The notes under the pieces were generated by a model that was given only the letters and a program-made list of their open reading frames with translations, was not told where the DNA came from and did no database searches. The translations under genes and the position numbers were made by a program. Positions 53,100 through 62,007 of a DNA stretch of 64,000 bases are shown here, in pieces (the stretch's first letter is position 1; every line of letters begins with the position of its first letter). The DNA is from HIMB11 sp965657135 (GTDB taxonomy: Bacteria > Pseudomonadota > Alphaproteobacteria > Rhodobacterales > Rhodobacteraceae): NCBI GenBank assembly GCA_965657135.1, contig CBFHNF010000002.1, positions 99,117-163,116 on the forward strand, written 5' to 3'.

Positions 53100-53702
53100 T
53101 TAAGTGTTGCCAAGACGCGGCACCCCGCCAATGGTCATTTCCGCGACTGTTTTAGCATAGGCGCGTCGCCCTGCTTGGTCCTGACGTGTGTTCCACATAT
53201 AAAACCAATTCAACATACCAAACACTGACATGGCGGCGGCGCGTCGTGTTTCATGATCGGTTTGTAGTGCTTTGTTTTTGACGATCAAAAACGCCTCTAA
53301 GTGGCGCACCATGTCCCGTTGATATCCCTTGAGGATGGCTTGCTGCTCTGCGGGCAGTAATGCGATACCTTCGGTCTGAATTTTATGTTCGTGATCCATA
53401 CCCTCATAGGAGTTTAAAATCTCAAAACACAAGGCTTCAAACGAGGTTTGAACGTTGTTGGGATCAACCTTAATGGCGGTGACCCGATCACGGAGTTGGG
53501 AAAGGTAGCTATCCAGTATGTCAAATAAAATCGCGAGTTTGCTATCGTAATAGTGATAGATGTTTCCCTTGGATATTCCGCAGACTGTCGCCACCTGCGC
53601 CATAGAGGCACCGGCAACGCCTCTTTGGGCAAATACTACCGCGGCCGCAATCAAAATTTTGTCGCGCTTAGTGTTATAGTCTTTGGCAATTGTACGCACC
53701 AT
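53100..53702 (-). CDS. paaR: TetR-family repressor PaaR
   Basis: 200 aa. The N-terminal helix-turn-helix KILIAAAVVFAQRGVAGASM with ISKGNIYHYYDSKLAIL is classical TetR. Position immediately after paaK, in the operon paaG-paaI-paaK-paaR, matches PaaR of beta- and alphaproteobacteria, which senses phenylacetyl-CoA. Which of the two repeats (48219-48235, 56287-56298) it binds is not known. Confidence 0.78.
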   Translation of the reverse strand: MVRTIAKDYNTKRDKILIAAAVVFAQRGVAGASMAQVATVCGISKGNIYHYYDSKLAILFDILDSYLSQLRDRVTAIKVDPNNVQTSFEALCFEILNSYEGMDHEHKIQTEGIALLPAEQQAILKGYQRDMVRHLEAFLIVKNKALQTDHETRRAAAMSVFGMLNWFYMWNTRQDQAGRRAYAKTVAEMTIGGVPRLGNT

Positions 53703-53707
53703 TTTTA

Positions 53708-55009
53708 TTATCGATTATCTATCACGCGGCGCGCTTTCCCTTGCGAGCGTTCAACCGATCCAGGAGCGCCAACGTTTACCGTTGTTGAAACACCTACGAT
53801 GTCCTTGATCCGCTTATTCAGTGTTGTCGCCATGTCTGCGCGCGCCTCTGCTGACGCGGTATCGGGGAGGGCTTCAACATGGATTTGCATTACGTCCATC
53901 CGCCCCTCTTTCAATAGTTCAATTTGGTAATAGGGCGCCAAACCAGGGGTGGCCATGACCTGTTCCTCGATTTGCGTTGGAAACACATTCACACCACGCA
54001 GAATGATCATGTCGTCCGAACGACCCGTGATTTTTTCAATGCGTCGCATACTGCGCGCAGTGCCTGGCATGAGACGCGTTAAATCCCGCGTTCGATATCG
54101 GATCATGGGCATGCCCTCTTTGGTAAGCGAGGTGAATACCAATTCGCCTTCTGATCCGTCTGGTAGTACCGCACCCGTTTGTGGGTCAATGATCTCGGGG
54201 TAAAAGTGATCTTCCCATAGATGCAGGCCATCTTTGGTTTCAACGCATTCGTTTGCAACACCTGGGCCCATCACCTCGGAGAGGCCATAAATGTCCACCG
54301 CGTGCATATCAAAGGCTTGTTCAATTTCCTCGCGCATCGAATTTGTCCAAGGTTCCGCACCGAAAATGCCAACCTGCAGCGACGTTGCGCGTGGATCCAA
54401 ACCCGCTGCACGATAAGCCTCTAGGATGTTCAGCATGTAGGACGGCGTTACCATGATGGCTTTGGGTTTGAAATCTTCGATCAATGTGATCTGCTTTTCG
54501 GTTTGTCCCCCGCCCATTGGAACAACGCGCGCACCTAGCCGTTCGATGCCGTAATGCGCGCCCAGACCACCGGTGAATAATCCATAGCCATAGGCACAAT
54601 GCACCAAATCACCTGGCCGTACCCCGGATGCCCGCAGACTGCGCGACACCAAATCGGCCCAAACATCAATGTCATGCTGCGTGTAACCCACAACGGTTGG
54701 TTTTCCTGTGGTTCCAGACGAAGCGTGTACACGAATGATTTGTTCCTCTGGAACCGCAAACATTCCAAAGGGGTAATGATCCCGTAGATCATTTTTGTAG
54801 GTGAAGGGAAATTTTGCTAAATCCGAGAGATCGTTGACATCGTCAGGATGTACACCCGCCGTATCAAAACGTTCCCGATACATAGCAACATTTTCATAGG
54901 CGTGGCGAAGCGACCACTTTAGACGATCCAATTGAAGCGCGCGAATTTCATCAAGCGATGCAATTTCGATTGGATCCAATTCTGATTTGTGCGGTGTTAA
55001 ATCCTTCAT
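53708..55009 (-). CDS. paaK: Phenylacetate-CoA ligase PaaK
   Basis: 433 aa AMP-forming ligase that activates phenylacetate. The P-loop is IIRVHASSGTTGKPTVVGYT, the A5-like region DIYGLSEVMGPGVANEC, and the A8/A10 region is ITGRSDDMIILRGVNVFPTQ. The ATG at 55009 is preferred over a TTG three codons upstream. It follows paaI by 16 bases. Confidence 0.93.
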   Translation of the reverse strand: MKDLTPHKSELDPIEIASLDEIRALQLDRLKWSLRHAYENVAMYRERFDTAGVHPDDVNDLSDLAKFPFTYKNDLRDHYPFGMFAVPEEQIIRVHASSGTTGKPTVVGYTQHDIDVWADLVSRSLRASGVRPGDLVHCAYGYGLFTGGLGAHYGIERLGARVVPMGGGQTEKQITLIEDFKPKAIMVTPSYMLNILEAYRAAGLDPRATSLQVGIFGAEPWTNSMREEIEQAFDMHAVDIYGLSEVMGPGVANECVETKDGLHLWEDHFYPEIIDPQTGAVLPDGSEGELVFTSLTKEGMPMIRYRTRDLTRLMPGTARSMRRIEKITGRSDDMIILRGVNVFPTQIEEQVMATPGLAPYYQIELLKEGRMDVMQIHVEALPDTASAEARADMATTLNKRIKDIVGVSTTVNVGAPGSVERSQGKARRVIDNR

Positions 55010-55025
55010 ACGTTTCAAATCCCTC

Positions 55026-55451
55026 TTATTCTGGAAACAATTGGCCTTTGATTGCGCGGCTCATACCCCGAAATTCGGCGATTGTTTTATGATGTTGGTC
55101 TGTCACTTTGACATCATAAATGCCGCTGCGCCCGCTAAGTGATACTTCGCGTGCATGCGCACTTAACTGGTCACCCATCTGAGCGGGCGCAACATAATTT
55201 ATTGTGTTGTGTTGTGCGACTGTTGCTTGATTGCGGCTGTTGCAGGCGAAGGCAAAGGCGCTGTCGGCGAGTGTGAAAATCATACCACCGTGACATATCC
55301 CGTGCCCATTGCAGTGATGCGGCTGCACCCTCAAAGTGAGGGTTGCATGGCCTTCGTCGACTTCATGGATTTCCAAACCAACCCACTGGGATGCCTTATC
55401 ATTCTTCCACATCGCATCGGCGGATTTTTCTGCACGCTCTTTTGGTGTCAT
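55026..55451 (-). CDS. paaI: Hydroxyphenylacetyl-CoA thioesterase PaaI
   Basis: 141 aa hotdog thioesterase that releases CoA from aberrant paa intermediates. GHGICHGGMIFTLADSAFAFACN carries the catalytic aspartate (LADS) and the preceding glycine-rich helix start. It lies 2 bases after paaG and 16 before paaK. Confidence 0.88.
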   Translation of the reverse strand: MTPKERAEKSADAMWKNDKASQWVGLEIHEVDEGHATLTLRVQPHHCNGHGICHGGMIFTLADSAFAFACNSRNQATVAQHNTINYVAPAQMGDQLSAHAREVSLSGRSGIYDVKVTDQHHKTIAEFRGMSRAIKGQLFPE

Positions 55452-55453
55452 GC

Positions 55454-56239
55454 CTAGTTTCCTTTGAATTTCGGGCTGCGTTTTTGCAAAAATGCGCTAA
55501 CACCTTCGGCGTAATCGGCACTTTCACCACAACGCTTCATATAATCGGCCTCTTTGTCGATATGGGTTAACAAATCACTCTCCCAAGATGTTTGGATCGC
55601 TTCTTTGGTTAGTGCTAGTCCAAGCGTCGGCCCCACGGCAAATCCAGCAGTCATATCACGTGCCAATTTCATGAGTTGATCATCCTCAACGCATTTCCAG
55701 ATCAGGCCCCAACTTTCGGCTTTTTCTGCACTGAGTGGCTCGGCTGTCATAGCCAACCCTTTTGCGCGGGCTTCGCCAATTAAATGGGGTAAGTGCCAAC
55801 TGCCGCCTGTGTCTGGTATCAAGCCCACTTTGGAAAAGGATTGAATGAATTTTGCACTTTTGGCAGCTAAAACAATATCACATGCCAAGGCCAAATTTGC
55901 CCCAGCCCCTGCGGCAACACCATTTACGGCACAGACGACTGGACAGGGAAGTTCACGGATTTGTTTAACAAGGGGGGCGTAAAAATTGCGAACTGTCGCG
56001 CTCAAATTTGGGGGGGAGGACATTTTCGCAGGATCGCGTTCTCCCAAATCCTGACCAGCACAAAATCCGCGCCCTGCGCCCGTTAGCAATACCGCGCGCG
56101 CGGATATTTCCCGCGCAGTATTAAGTGCAGCCCGAAGTTCAAGATGCATGTCTTCGTTGAAACTGTTCAACCGATCTGGGCGGTTTAAAGTAATTTCAAT
56201 CCACCCCTCATGCTTCACGCATTGGATTGTGTCGCCCAT
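55454..56239 (-). CDS. paaG: Ring-1,2-epoxyphenylacetyl-CoA isomerase PaaG
   Basis: 261 aa crotonase that turns the epoxide into oxepin-CoA and also isomerises the later dehydrosuberyl-CoA. TGAGRGFCAGQDLGERD and the aspartate in VGLIPDTGGSWHLPHLIG are diagnostic. First gene of paaG-I-K-R, divergent from paaZ. Confidence 0.92.
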   Translation of the reverse strand: MGDTIQCVKHEGWIEITLNRPDRLNSFNEDMHLELRAALNTAREISARAVLLTGAGRGFCAGQDLGERDPAKMSSPPNLSATVRNFYAPLVKQIRELPCPVVCAVNGVAAGAGANLALACDIVLAAKSAKFIQSFSKVGLIPDTGGSWHLPHLIGEARAKGLAMTAEPLSAEKAESWGLIWKCVEDDQLMKLARDMTAGFAVGPTLGLALTKEAIQTSWESDLLTHIDKEADYMKRCGESADYAEGVSAFLQKRSPKFKGN

Positions 56240-56286
56240 ATTCTTATGCTCCGTTCCTAAAAATTAGATTGATCGTTGCATAAGCC

Positions 56287-56298
56287 GACCAAGTGGTC
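56287..56298. promoter_or_regulatory. Inverted repeat in the paaG-paaZ divergent promoter
   Basis: GACCA (56287-56291), AG, TGGTC (56294-56298) is a perfect short inverted repeat in the 93-base region between paaG and paaZ, 35 bases before the paaZ start. GACC-N4-GGTC resembles reported TetR-type PaaR operators. Confidence 0.45.
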
Positions 56299-56332
56299 AA
56301 TTATTAAACGCAGTGAAAGAGGGAGTTCCAAA

Positions 56333-58375
56333 ATGCGTGATATCCAAAGTTATGTATGTGGCGAATGGATCGCACCAGACAGCAGCGCGCGTGGTGTTTT
56401 TGACGCGGTGTCAGGGGCCCAAATTGGTTTAGCGGGCTCAGCTGCATTTGATCGTGGTGGGATGGTTGATTTTGCAAAATCGGTCGGTGGGCCGGCGCTG
56501 CGCGAGCGAACCTTTCATCAACGTGCCAAAATGTTGAAGGCGCTGGCATTGCACTTGTCCTCGCAAAAAGATGCCTTGTATGAGGCGTCGTTTGCAACGG
56601 GTGCCACGATGAAGGATCATATGATTGATGTGGATGGTGGAATTGGAACGATGCTGGTTTTTGCCTCCAAAGGGCGTCGAGAAATGCCAAATTCACAGGT
56701 ATATGTTGATGGACAGGTCGAACAATTGTCGCGCAGTGGACAATTCGTAGGCCAACATATTTGTACACCAAAATTGGGTGTCGCCGTTCATATCAACGCG
56801 TTTAACTTTCCCGTTTGGGGGATGTTGGAAAAAATGGCGCCTGCCTTGCTTGCGGGAATGCCTGTCATCGTCAAACCAGCCACAGCAACCTGCCAAGTGA
56901 CACAGATGGCATTCCAAATGATTGTTGCCTCTGGTATTTTGCCGCTCGGATCGGTGCAATTGATCACAGGTGATCTGGGTAACATTTTGGATCATCTCGG
57001 TGGCCAAGATGTGGTCAGCTTTACAGGTTCAGAAGCAACAGGTCGTCATTTACGCAGCCATCCGGCGATCATCAAGAATGCCGTTCATTTTTTGGCAGAA
57101 CAAGATAGTTTGAATGCATCTGTTTTAGGAGCAGATACCGCAGCAGACAGCGTAGAATTTGATCTTTTTATAAAAGAAGTCCACCGCGAAATCACAGTAA
57201 AGGCTGGGCAAAAATGTACTGCTGTGCGTCGAATTATGGTTCCCGAACATTTGTTGGACCCGGTGCAAAATGCATTGATAGATAAACTGGCAAAAACAAC
57301 GATTGGGAATCCGCGTCATCCTGATACAAGTATGGGGGCATTGGTATCGCAATCACAACGGACAGATGTTTTGGAGAAAATTGGTCAAATCGGGACCGAA
57401 GCAGAATGTGTATTTGGACGTCCTGATCTAGGCAAATTGATAGATGCGGATGCGACTGCCGGCGCATTTGTATCCCCGCATTTGTTCAGGTGCGAGAACC
57501 CTGACCAAGCGCAGGCTGTGCATGATATTGAGGCGTTCGGCCCAGTTTCCACCATCATGGGATACCACGATACTGAACACGCCTGTCAGTTGCTTAATCG
57601 CGGGCAGGGATCTTTGGTGGCTTCTGTGTTTACTGCAGATGCATGGATTGCACGGGAAATGGTGATGGGTTCGGCGGCCTACCACGGGCGGCTTTATTTC
57701 AACAATGCATCGTCTGCCAAAGAAAGTACGGGGCATGGATCGCCCCTGCCGCATCTGGTGCACGGTGGCCCGGGTCGCGCGGGTGGGGGCGAAGAATTGG
57801 GGGGTATTCGTGGTGTTATGTCCTACATGCAGCGTACAGCCATTCAGGGGACCCCTGAAATCTTGTCAGAAATCACACAGCGCTACGTGCCGAATGCAAC
57901 GCCTGTCCCGTCCCCTGATCATCCATTTCGCCGCAACTACACTCAACTGCAGCTGGGTGAGCAGTTGATCACCCCTGAGCGTGAAATCACGATAGAAGAC
58001 ATCGAAAAATTTGCTCATTTTACGGGCGATACTTTTTATGCTCACATGGATGCAGAGGCTGCCAAGCGAAATCCATTTTTTCCAGATCGTGTTGCGCACG
58101 GGTATTTATTACTCAGCTTTGCGGCAGGTTTGTTTGTTGACCCCGACGAGGGCCCAGTGCTGGCAAACACTGGGTTGGATGAACTGCGCTTTATGAAACC
58201 AGTGACAGCAGGTGAAAAAATTCATGTGGCCCTGACGGTAATGGCAAAAACACCGCGTACCGAGACCTATGGTGAGGTGCGTTGGCATGTGCGCATTTTA
58301 AACCAAGATCACGAAGTGGCCGCAGAATATCAGTTATTGACGATGAATGCATTCGCACACATGGACGGAACATGA
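56333..58375 (+). CDS. paaZ: Bifunctional oxepin-CoA hydrolase / semialdehyde dehydrogenase PaaZ
   Basis: 680 aa fusion that opens the oxepin ring and oxidises the aldehyde. N-terminal aldehyde dehydrogenase (about 1-520) with FLAEQDSLN giving Glu256 and GQKCTAVRR giving Cys295, the same numbers as in E. coli PaaZ; C-terminal MaoC hotdog hydratase (about 535-680) with FAHFTGDTFYAHMD and PFFPDRVAHGYLLLS. ATG 56333 is preceded by GAAAGAGGGAG. The gene is coupled to paaX by ATGA. Confidence 0.93.
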   Translation: MRDIQSYVCGEWIAPDSSARGVFDAVSGAQIGLAGSAAFDRGGMVDFAKSVGGPALRERTFHQRAKMLKALALHLSSQKDALYEASFATGATMKDHMIDVDGGIGTMLVFASKGRREMPNSQVYVDGQVEQLSRSGQFVGQHICTPKLGVAVHINAFNFPVWGMLEKMAPALLAGMPVIVKPATATCQVTQMAFQMIVASGILPLGSVQLITGDLGNILDHLGGQDVVSFTGSEATGRHLRSHPAIIKNAVHFLAEQDSLNASVLGADTAADSVEFDLFIKEVHREITVKAGQKCTAVRRIMVPEHLLDPVQNALIDKLAKTTIGNPRHPDTSMGALVSQSQRTDVLEKIGQIGTEAECVFGRPDLGKLIDADATAGAFVSPHLFRCENPDQAQAVHDIEAFGPVSTIMGYHDTEHACQLLNRGQGSLVASVFTADAWIAREMVMGSAAYHGRLYFNNASSAKESTGHGSPLPHLVHGGPGRAGGGEELGGIRGVMSYMQRTAIQGTPEILSEITQRYVPNATPVPSPDHPFRRNYTQLQLGEQLITPEREITIEDIEKFAHFTGDTFYAHMDAEAAKRNPFFPDRVAHGYLLLSFAAGLFVDPDEGPVLANTGLDELRFMKPVTAGEKIHVALTVMAKTPRTETYGEVRWHVRILNQDHEVAAEYQLLTMNAFAHMDGT

Positions 58376-59091
58376 CATCAGCGGTGGTGCAAGTCTTGGG
58401 TGGAGACACGCCTCGTGTGTGGTCCTTTATTGTGACTATTTTTGGGGATCTAGCACGCGACAGCGATCGCTATATCAGTTCGCGCACCATAAATTGCCTA
58501 ACTGCTGAAATCGGCGTGAAGCCCGAAGCGACGCGCGTTGCCTTACATCGATTGCGAAAAGAGGATTGGTTAGAAAGCGTCAAAATAGGCCGCGAAAGCC
58601 ATTTTCGGCTAACGAACAAGGGCCGGACCCTAAGCCGGGAGGCAGCGCCGCGTATTTATGGTTCTGTAGCTCAGGGATCTATTTGGCTTTCGCTATATGA
58701 TCCGACCTCGCCTGCGCCAACTGGATTGAGGATCTTATCTGGGGTGAGTTTGGTGGATGAGTGTTCATCCAATGCGATGAATGTAGCCGTGAGCCAACCC
58801 TTGCCACAATGGATGGTTGATCGTTTGTTGAACACTGATGTGCAACGTGCCGCAATGGATTTGCGACACCGACTATCTGGACTGGTTGTAGGTTCCGACT
58901 TATCAGCACAGGAGCGTTGTGTGCTGCGCCTGTGTATTGTGCATGAATGGCGGCGCGTTATTTTGCGCATCCCAGATGTTCCAGATCACGTCTTTCATTC
59001 GTCATTTGGAGTGCAAGATCTACGTCAATCAGTGCATCGTTTGTTATCTGATCTGTCGGATGTATCATTGGATCAGCTCGTCGATGAATGA
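58372..59091 (+). CDS. paaX: PaaX-family transcriptional regulator
   Basis: 239 aa. The N-terminal winged helix is in ITYISSRT-like residues here as YISSRTINCLTAEIGVKPEATRVALHRLRK, in two segments, and the length and C-terminal DHVFHSSFGVQDLRQ match PaaX repressors that respond to phenylacetyl-CoA. The ATG overlaps the paaZ stop. Together with paaR this makes two predicted repressors in one catabolon. Confidence 0.8.
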   Translation: MTSAVVQVLGGDTPRVWSFIVTIFGDLARDSDRYISSRTINCLTAEIGVKPEATRVALHRLRKEDWLESVKIGRESHFRLTNKGRTLSREAAPRIYGSVAQGSIWLSLYDPTSPAPTGLRILSGVSLVDECSSNAMNVAVSQPLPQWMVDRLLNTDVQRAAMDLRHRLSGLVVGSDLSAQERCVLRLCIVHEWRRVILRIPDVPDHVFHSSFGVQDLRQSVHRLLSDLSDVSLDQLVDE

Positions 59092-59107
59092 ACCATGCGT
59101 CTGCGAT

Positions 59108-60364
59108 CTAGGGCAGGATTAATAGGATTTGAATATCCGCTACGTTGGTTCCCGTTGCACCCGTAATTAACAAATCTCCTGCCGCCTCTAAGGCGACATA
59201 ACTGTCATTGTTGTCCAGAAGGGCATCTGGGTTTGAGCCACGCTCAATGATCCGTTGCCATGTCCCACCGTCCACAAGAGCGCCTGCTGCATCAGTCGGG
59301 CCATCGCGACCATCCGTTCCCCCAGACAGGAATAGGACCTTCTCTGAACTGTTTCGTGCGTGCAGATATTCCGCAATGAGGAGTGCCAATTCCTGATTGC
59401 GTCCCCCTCGACCTGTTCCGCGCAACTCTACTGTCGTTTCACCCCCCCAAACGATTGCAGTTGGGGTTGAAACAGGACTCTGTTGCTCAAATCGATCAAT
59501 AATTACGCGCGAGGCTGCGCGCACGTCCCCCACCAGCGGCGTTTCAATTGAAATTACATTGAAGTCCGCTTGTAGATGTTTTGACGCCGCGTTTACACTG
59601 TGCGTGTTGCTGCCCACCAAAATATTTTGTGCAAGGGGAAGAGCCGTTTCTGTAACGTCGCTTTCTAGGTGCAACTTGATAGATGTAGGCAGAGTTTCCC
59701 ATGCCCCTATCTGTTGCAGTCGTGCGCGCGCTGTGGACTTGGTGCCCAACGGCGCAACCGTTGGTCCGCTGGCAATCGCGCGTAAATCATCCCCCACCAC
59801 GTCTGAGAGAATGTAGGCCGATACTGTCGCTGGGGCGGCCTGACGCAACAGTCCGCCACCCTTTAACGTCGAAACCTGCTGACGGATCATGTTCATTTCA
59901 ACAATATCCAGCCCACTGGCCAAAAGCGTCGCGTTTAATGCTTGTTTATCCTCAAGGCTGATCCCCGCCGCAGGTGCCGGCAATAGCGCAGAGGCCCCGC
60001 CTGAAATTAACGCGATGACATGATCATGGGGCGTCGTAGATTTCAGAATTTCTGAAATTGTTCGTGTTGCCTCAATTCCAATTTCATCTGGTATTGGATG
60101 ACCGCTGTTGAAAAAGGGAATGCCATCAATAAAATCTTGGTTTTCTTTATGCGTTACACAAATTGCATCGACTTTGGTTCCAAGAACGGAATACGCACCG
60201 CGCAACATGGCTGGCGCGGCCTTGCCCACGGCTATGACAATGATGCGACCTGATTCATCGACAGGGGGTGCACTCAGATAGCTTTCTACCGCCGCTTTGG
60301 GATCTGCCTGATTGATCGATGCCTGAAAGGCAGATCTTATCACACGCGAAGCATCAAGGGTCAT
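59108..60364 (-). CDS. Glycerate 2-kinase (GckA/MOFRL family)
   Basis: 418 aa DUF4147-MOFRL protein. IIVIAVGKAAPAML and NSGHPIPDEIG are the N-terminal markers; ALISGGASALLPAP contains the phosphate loop; LFLSGGTDGRDGPTDAAGALVDG is the MOFRL end. Members phosphorylate glycerate to 2-phosphoglycerate; older annotations call them hydroxypyruvate reductase (TtuD). Convergent with paaX. Confidence 0.82.
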   Translation of the reverse strand: MTLDASRVIRSAFQASINQADPKAAVESYLSAPPVDESGRIIVIAVGKAAPAMLRGAYSVLGTKVDAICVTHKENQDFIDGIPFFNSGHPIPDEIGIEATRTISEILKSTTPHDHVIALISGGASALLPAPAAGISLEDKQALNATLLASGLDIVEMNMIRQQVSTLKGGGLLRQAAPATVSAYILSDVVGDDLRAIASGPTVAPLGTKSTARARLQQIGAWETLPTSIKLHLESDVTETALPLAQNILVGSNTHSVNAASKHLQADFNVISIETPLVGDVRAASRVIIDRFEQQSPVSTPTAIVWGGETTVELRGTGRGGRNQELALLIAEYLHARNSSEKVLFLSGGTDGRDGPTDAAGALVDGGTWQRIIERGSNPDALLDNNDSYVALEAAGDLLITGATGTNVADIQILLILP

Positions 60365-60447
60365 AGTTTGGAGCCGTTAATTTGTTTGCGCAAAGCTAGC
60401 AACGCCGAACATGAACCACAAGGTGCTGTTTCACGTATAATCGTGGT

Positions 60448-60470
60448 GTCACCCCGCTGTTGGGGGTGAC
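60448..60470 (-). terminator. GC-rich hairpin downstream of cytochrome b561
   Basis: GTCACCCC (60448-60455) and GGGGTGAC (60463-60470) form a perfect 8-base stem with a 7-base loop, just past the cytochrome b561 stop. No U-run follows on either strand, so it is either an atypical terminator or a 3'-end protecting hairpin. Confidence 0.5.
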
Positions 60471-60482
60471 GGTATTCAACAA

Positions 60483-61010
60483 TCAACGGTTTCCAAACCA
60501 CATCCGTGAAAATAGGCCATCACGCAACCAAAATTGGTGATAAAGTGCTGCTGCCACATGTGCCAAGACCAACAAAAATAGGATTGCTGCCCCAAATTCA
60601 TGGACATCAAGCGGGGGAACATCATCAAAATTTGCAGGCAACGGCGCGCCGGAACCTTGGAAGACGATTTCAATTAATCCGGCGAATGCTGCTGTGCCCA
60701 TGCCGCTGGCAACGATCACAAGAATGACCACATAAAACGCCCAATGTGCCCAAATCCCTGCTTTGTCCAAAAAAGAACTGCCTGTCTGCGCATGCGCGGG
60801 CTGCTGCGTGCGCAATTTGATGATCACGCGCGTGAGCAATAGCATGCCGATGATCAATCCCACGATCATGTGCATGCGCAGGGCGTCTATTTTTCCTGGG
60901 TCCGAATTTGGAGTGTGCTCCAGAACAAATTGCCCAGAGGTCCAAGCCATTATGATTAATACAAGCATGACCCAATGGATTACAACCAAGATTGGATGAT
61001 ATCGCTTCAT
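60483..61010 (-). CDS. Cytochrome b561-type di-heme membrane protein
   Basis: 175 aa four-helix membrane protein of the cytochrome b/b6-like PF01292 family. Candidate heme histidines are in PILVVIHWVML, ALRMHMIVGL, IWAHWAFYV and LVLAHVAAALYHQF. It would shuttle electrons from the quinone pool or act as a superoxide:quinone oxidoreductase, as CybB does. The ATG at 61010 has AAGGA ten bases before it. Confidence 0.82.
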   Translation of the reverse strand: MKRYHPILVVIHWVMLVLIIMAWTSGQFVLEHTPNSDPGKIDALRMHMIVGLIIGMLLLTRVIIKLRTQQPAHAQTGSSFLDKAGIWAHWAFYVVILVIVASGMGTAAFAGLIEIVFQGSGAPLPANFDDVPPLDVHEFGAAILFLLVLAHVAAALYHQFWLRDGLFSRMWFGNR

Positions 61011-61208
61011 CACATTTTTCCTTAAATATTCTTTTTATTCGGGGCAAAGCGCGAAATCATGAAAAACACTAAATTAAAAATACAACGTCGCCCTTGAACT
61101 ATACAGGGGTTTGTACATCTATATTGTCAAGCAAGGCATATCTGTTAGACGGCCTATAGTGACATTTTAGATCCAAGTTATTTTGGCGCAAAAATTAGGA
61201 GATGTTGT

Positions 61209-61973
61209 ATGGCTTTGCCAAAGACCCCATCGTTTAGACTGGATGGTAAAAGTGCCCTTGTTACAGGGGCAAGTTCTGGGATCGGGCGCGCTTGTGCTGT
61301 TGGCTTGGCCGAGGCCGGTGCATATGTGACGGTTGCCGCGCGTCGGCATGATGCCTTGACCGATTTGGTGCAGGAACTGACCGACGCAGGTTATCAGGCG
61401 CGCGCTCAGGTGATGGATGTCGCCAATATTGCTGAGACGCAAAACTTGGTCGAGCAGCTGGGACCATTTGATATCTTGGTAAACTCTGCTGGACTTGCTC
61501 GGCACTCTCGCGCGGTTGATACAAACGAACCCGATTTTGATGCCGTTTCGGATTTGAATGTCAAAGGCGCCTATTTTTTGACCCAAGCTGTCGCCCGCGG
61601 ATTAATGGCGTCGGGTCGCGCTGGATCGCTGATCAATATTTCATCCCAGATGGCCCATGTCGGTGGAATTGATCGTGCTGTATATTGTGCAACCAAACAC
61701 GCCGTTGAAGGGTTTACCAAAGCAATGGCAATTGAATTTGGCGCACAGGATATTCGCGTCAACACAATCTGCCCCACGTTTATTTTGACCGAGTTAACAC
61801 AAGCAACCTTTGATGACCCAGAAAAGCGCGCTTGGGTTGAGCGCCAAATTAAATTAAATAGGGTTGGCAAGGTCGAAGACATCATGGGCGCCGCCGTATT
61901 TTTAGCAAGTGACGCCGCGGGCATGATCACCGGAACGTCATTGCTAGTGGATGGCGGTTGGACCGCTGAATAA
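61209..61973 (+). CDS. SDR family oxidoreductase
   Basis: 254 aa classical SDR. Cofactor motif TGASSGIGRAC, NSAGLAR and the catalytic YCATK are present. It is followed by a YghU-type glutathione transferase 34 bases later, so the two may work on one electrophile. AGGAG lies before the ATG. Substrate unknown. Confidence 0.78.
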   Translation: MALPKTPSFRLDGKSALVTGASSGIGRACAVGLAEAGAYVTVAARRHDALTDLVQELTDAGYQARAQVMDVANIAETQNLVEQLGPFDILVNSAGLARHSRAVDTNEPDFDAVSDLNVKGAYFLTQAVARGLMASGRAGSLINISSQMAHVGGIDRAVYCATKHAVEGFTKAMAIEFGAQDIRVNTICPTFILTELTQATFDDPEKRAWVERQIKLNRVGKVEDIMGAAVFLASDAAGMITGTSLLVDGGWTAE

Positions 61974-62007
61974 CGCTGAAACACCAGCAGGAAGAAGATA
62001 TTTCACT

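Noticed and set aside
61014..61208. tRNA or small RNA in the gap before the SDR gene
   Set aside because: No cloverleaf, no GTTCGA-like T-loop and no CCA end could be formed; it looks like ordinary AT-rich promoter DNA.
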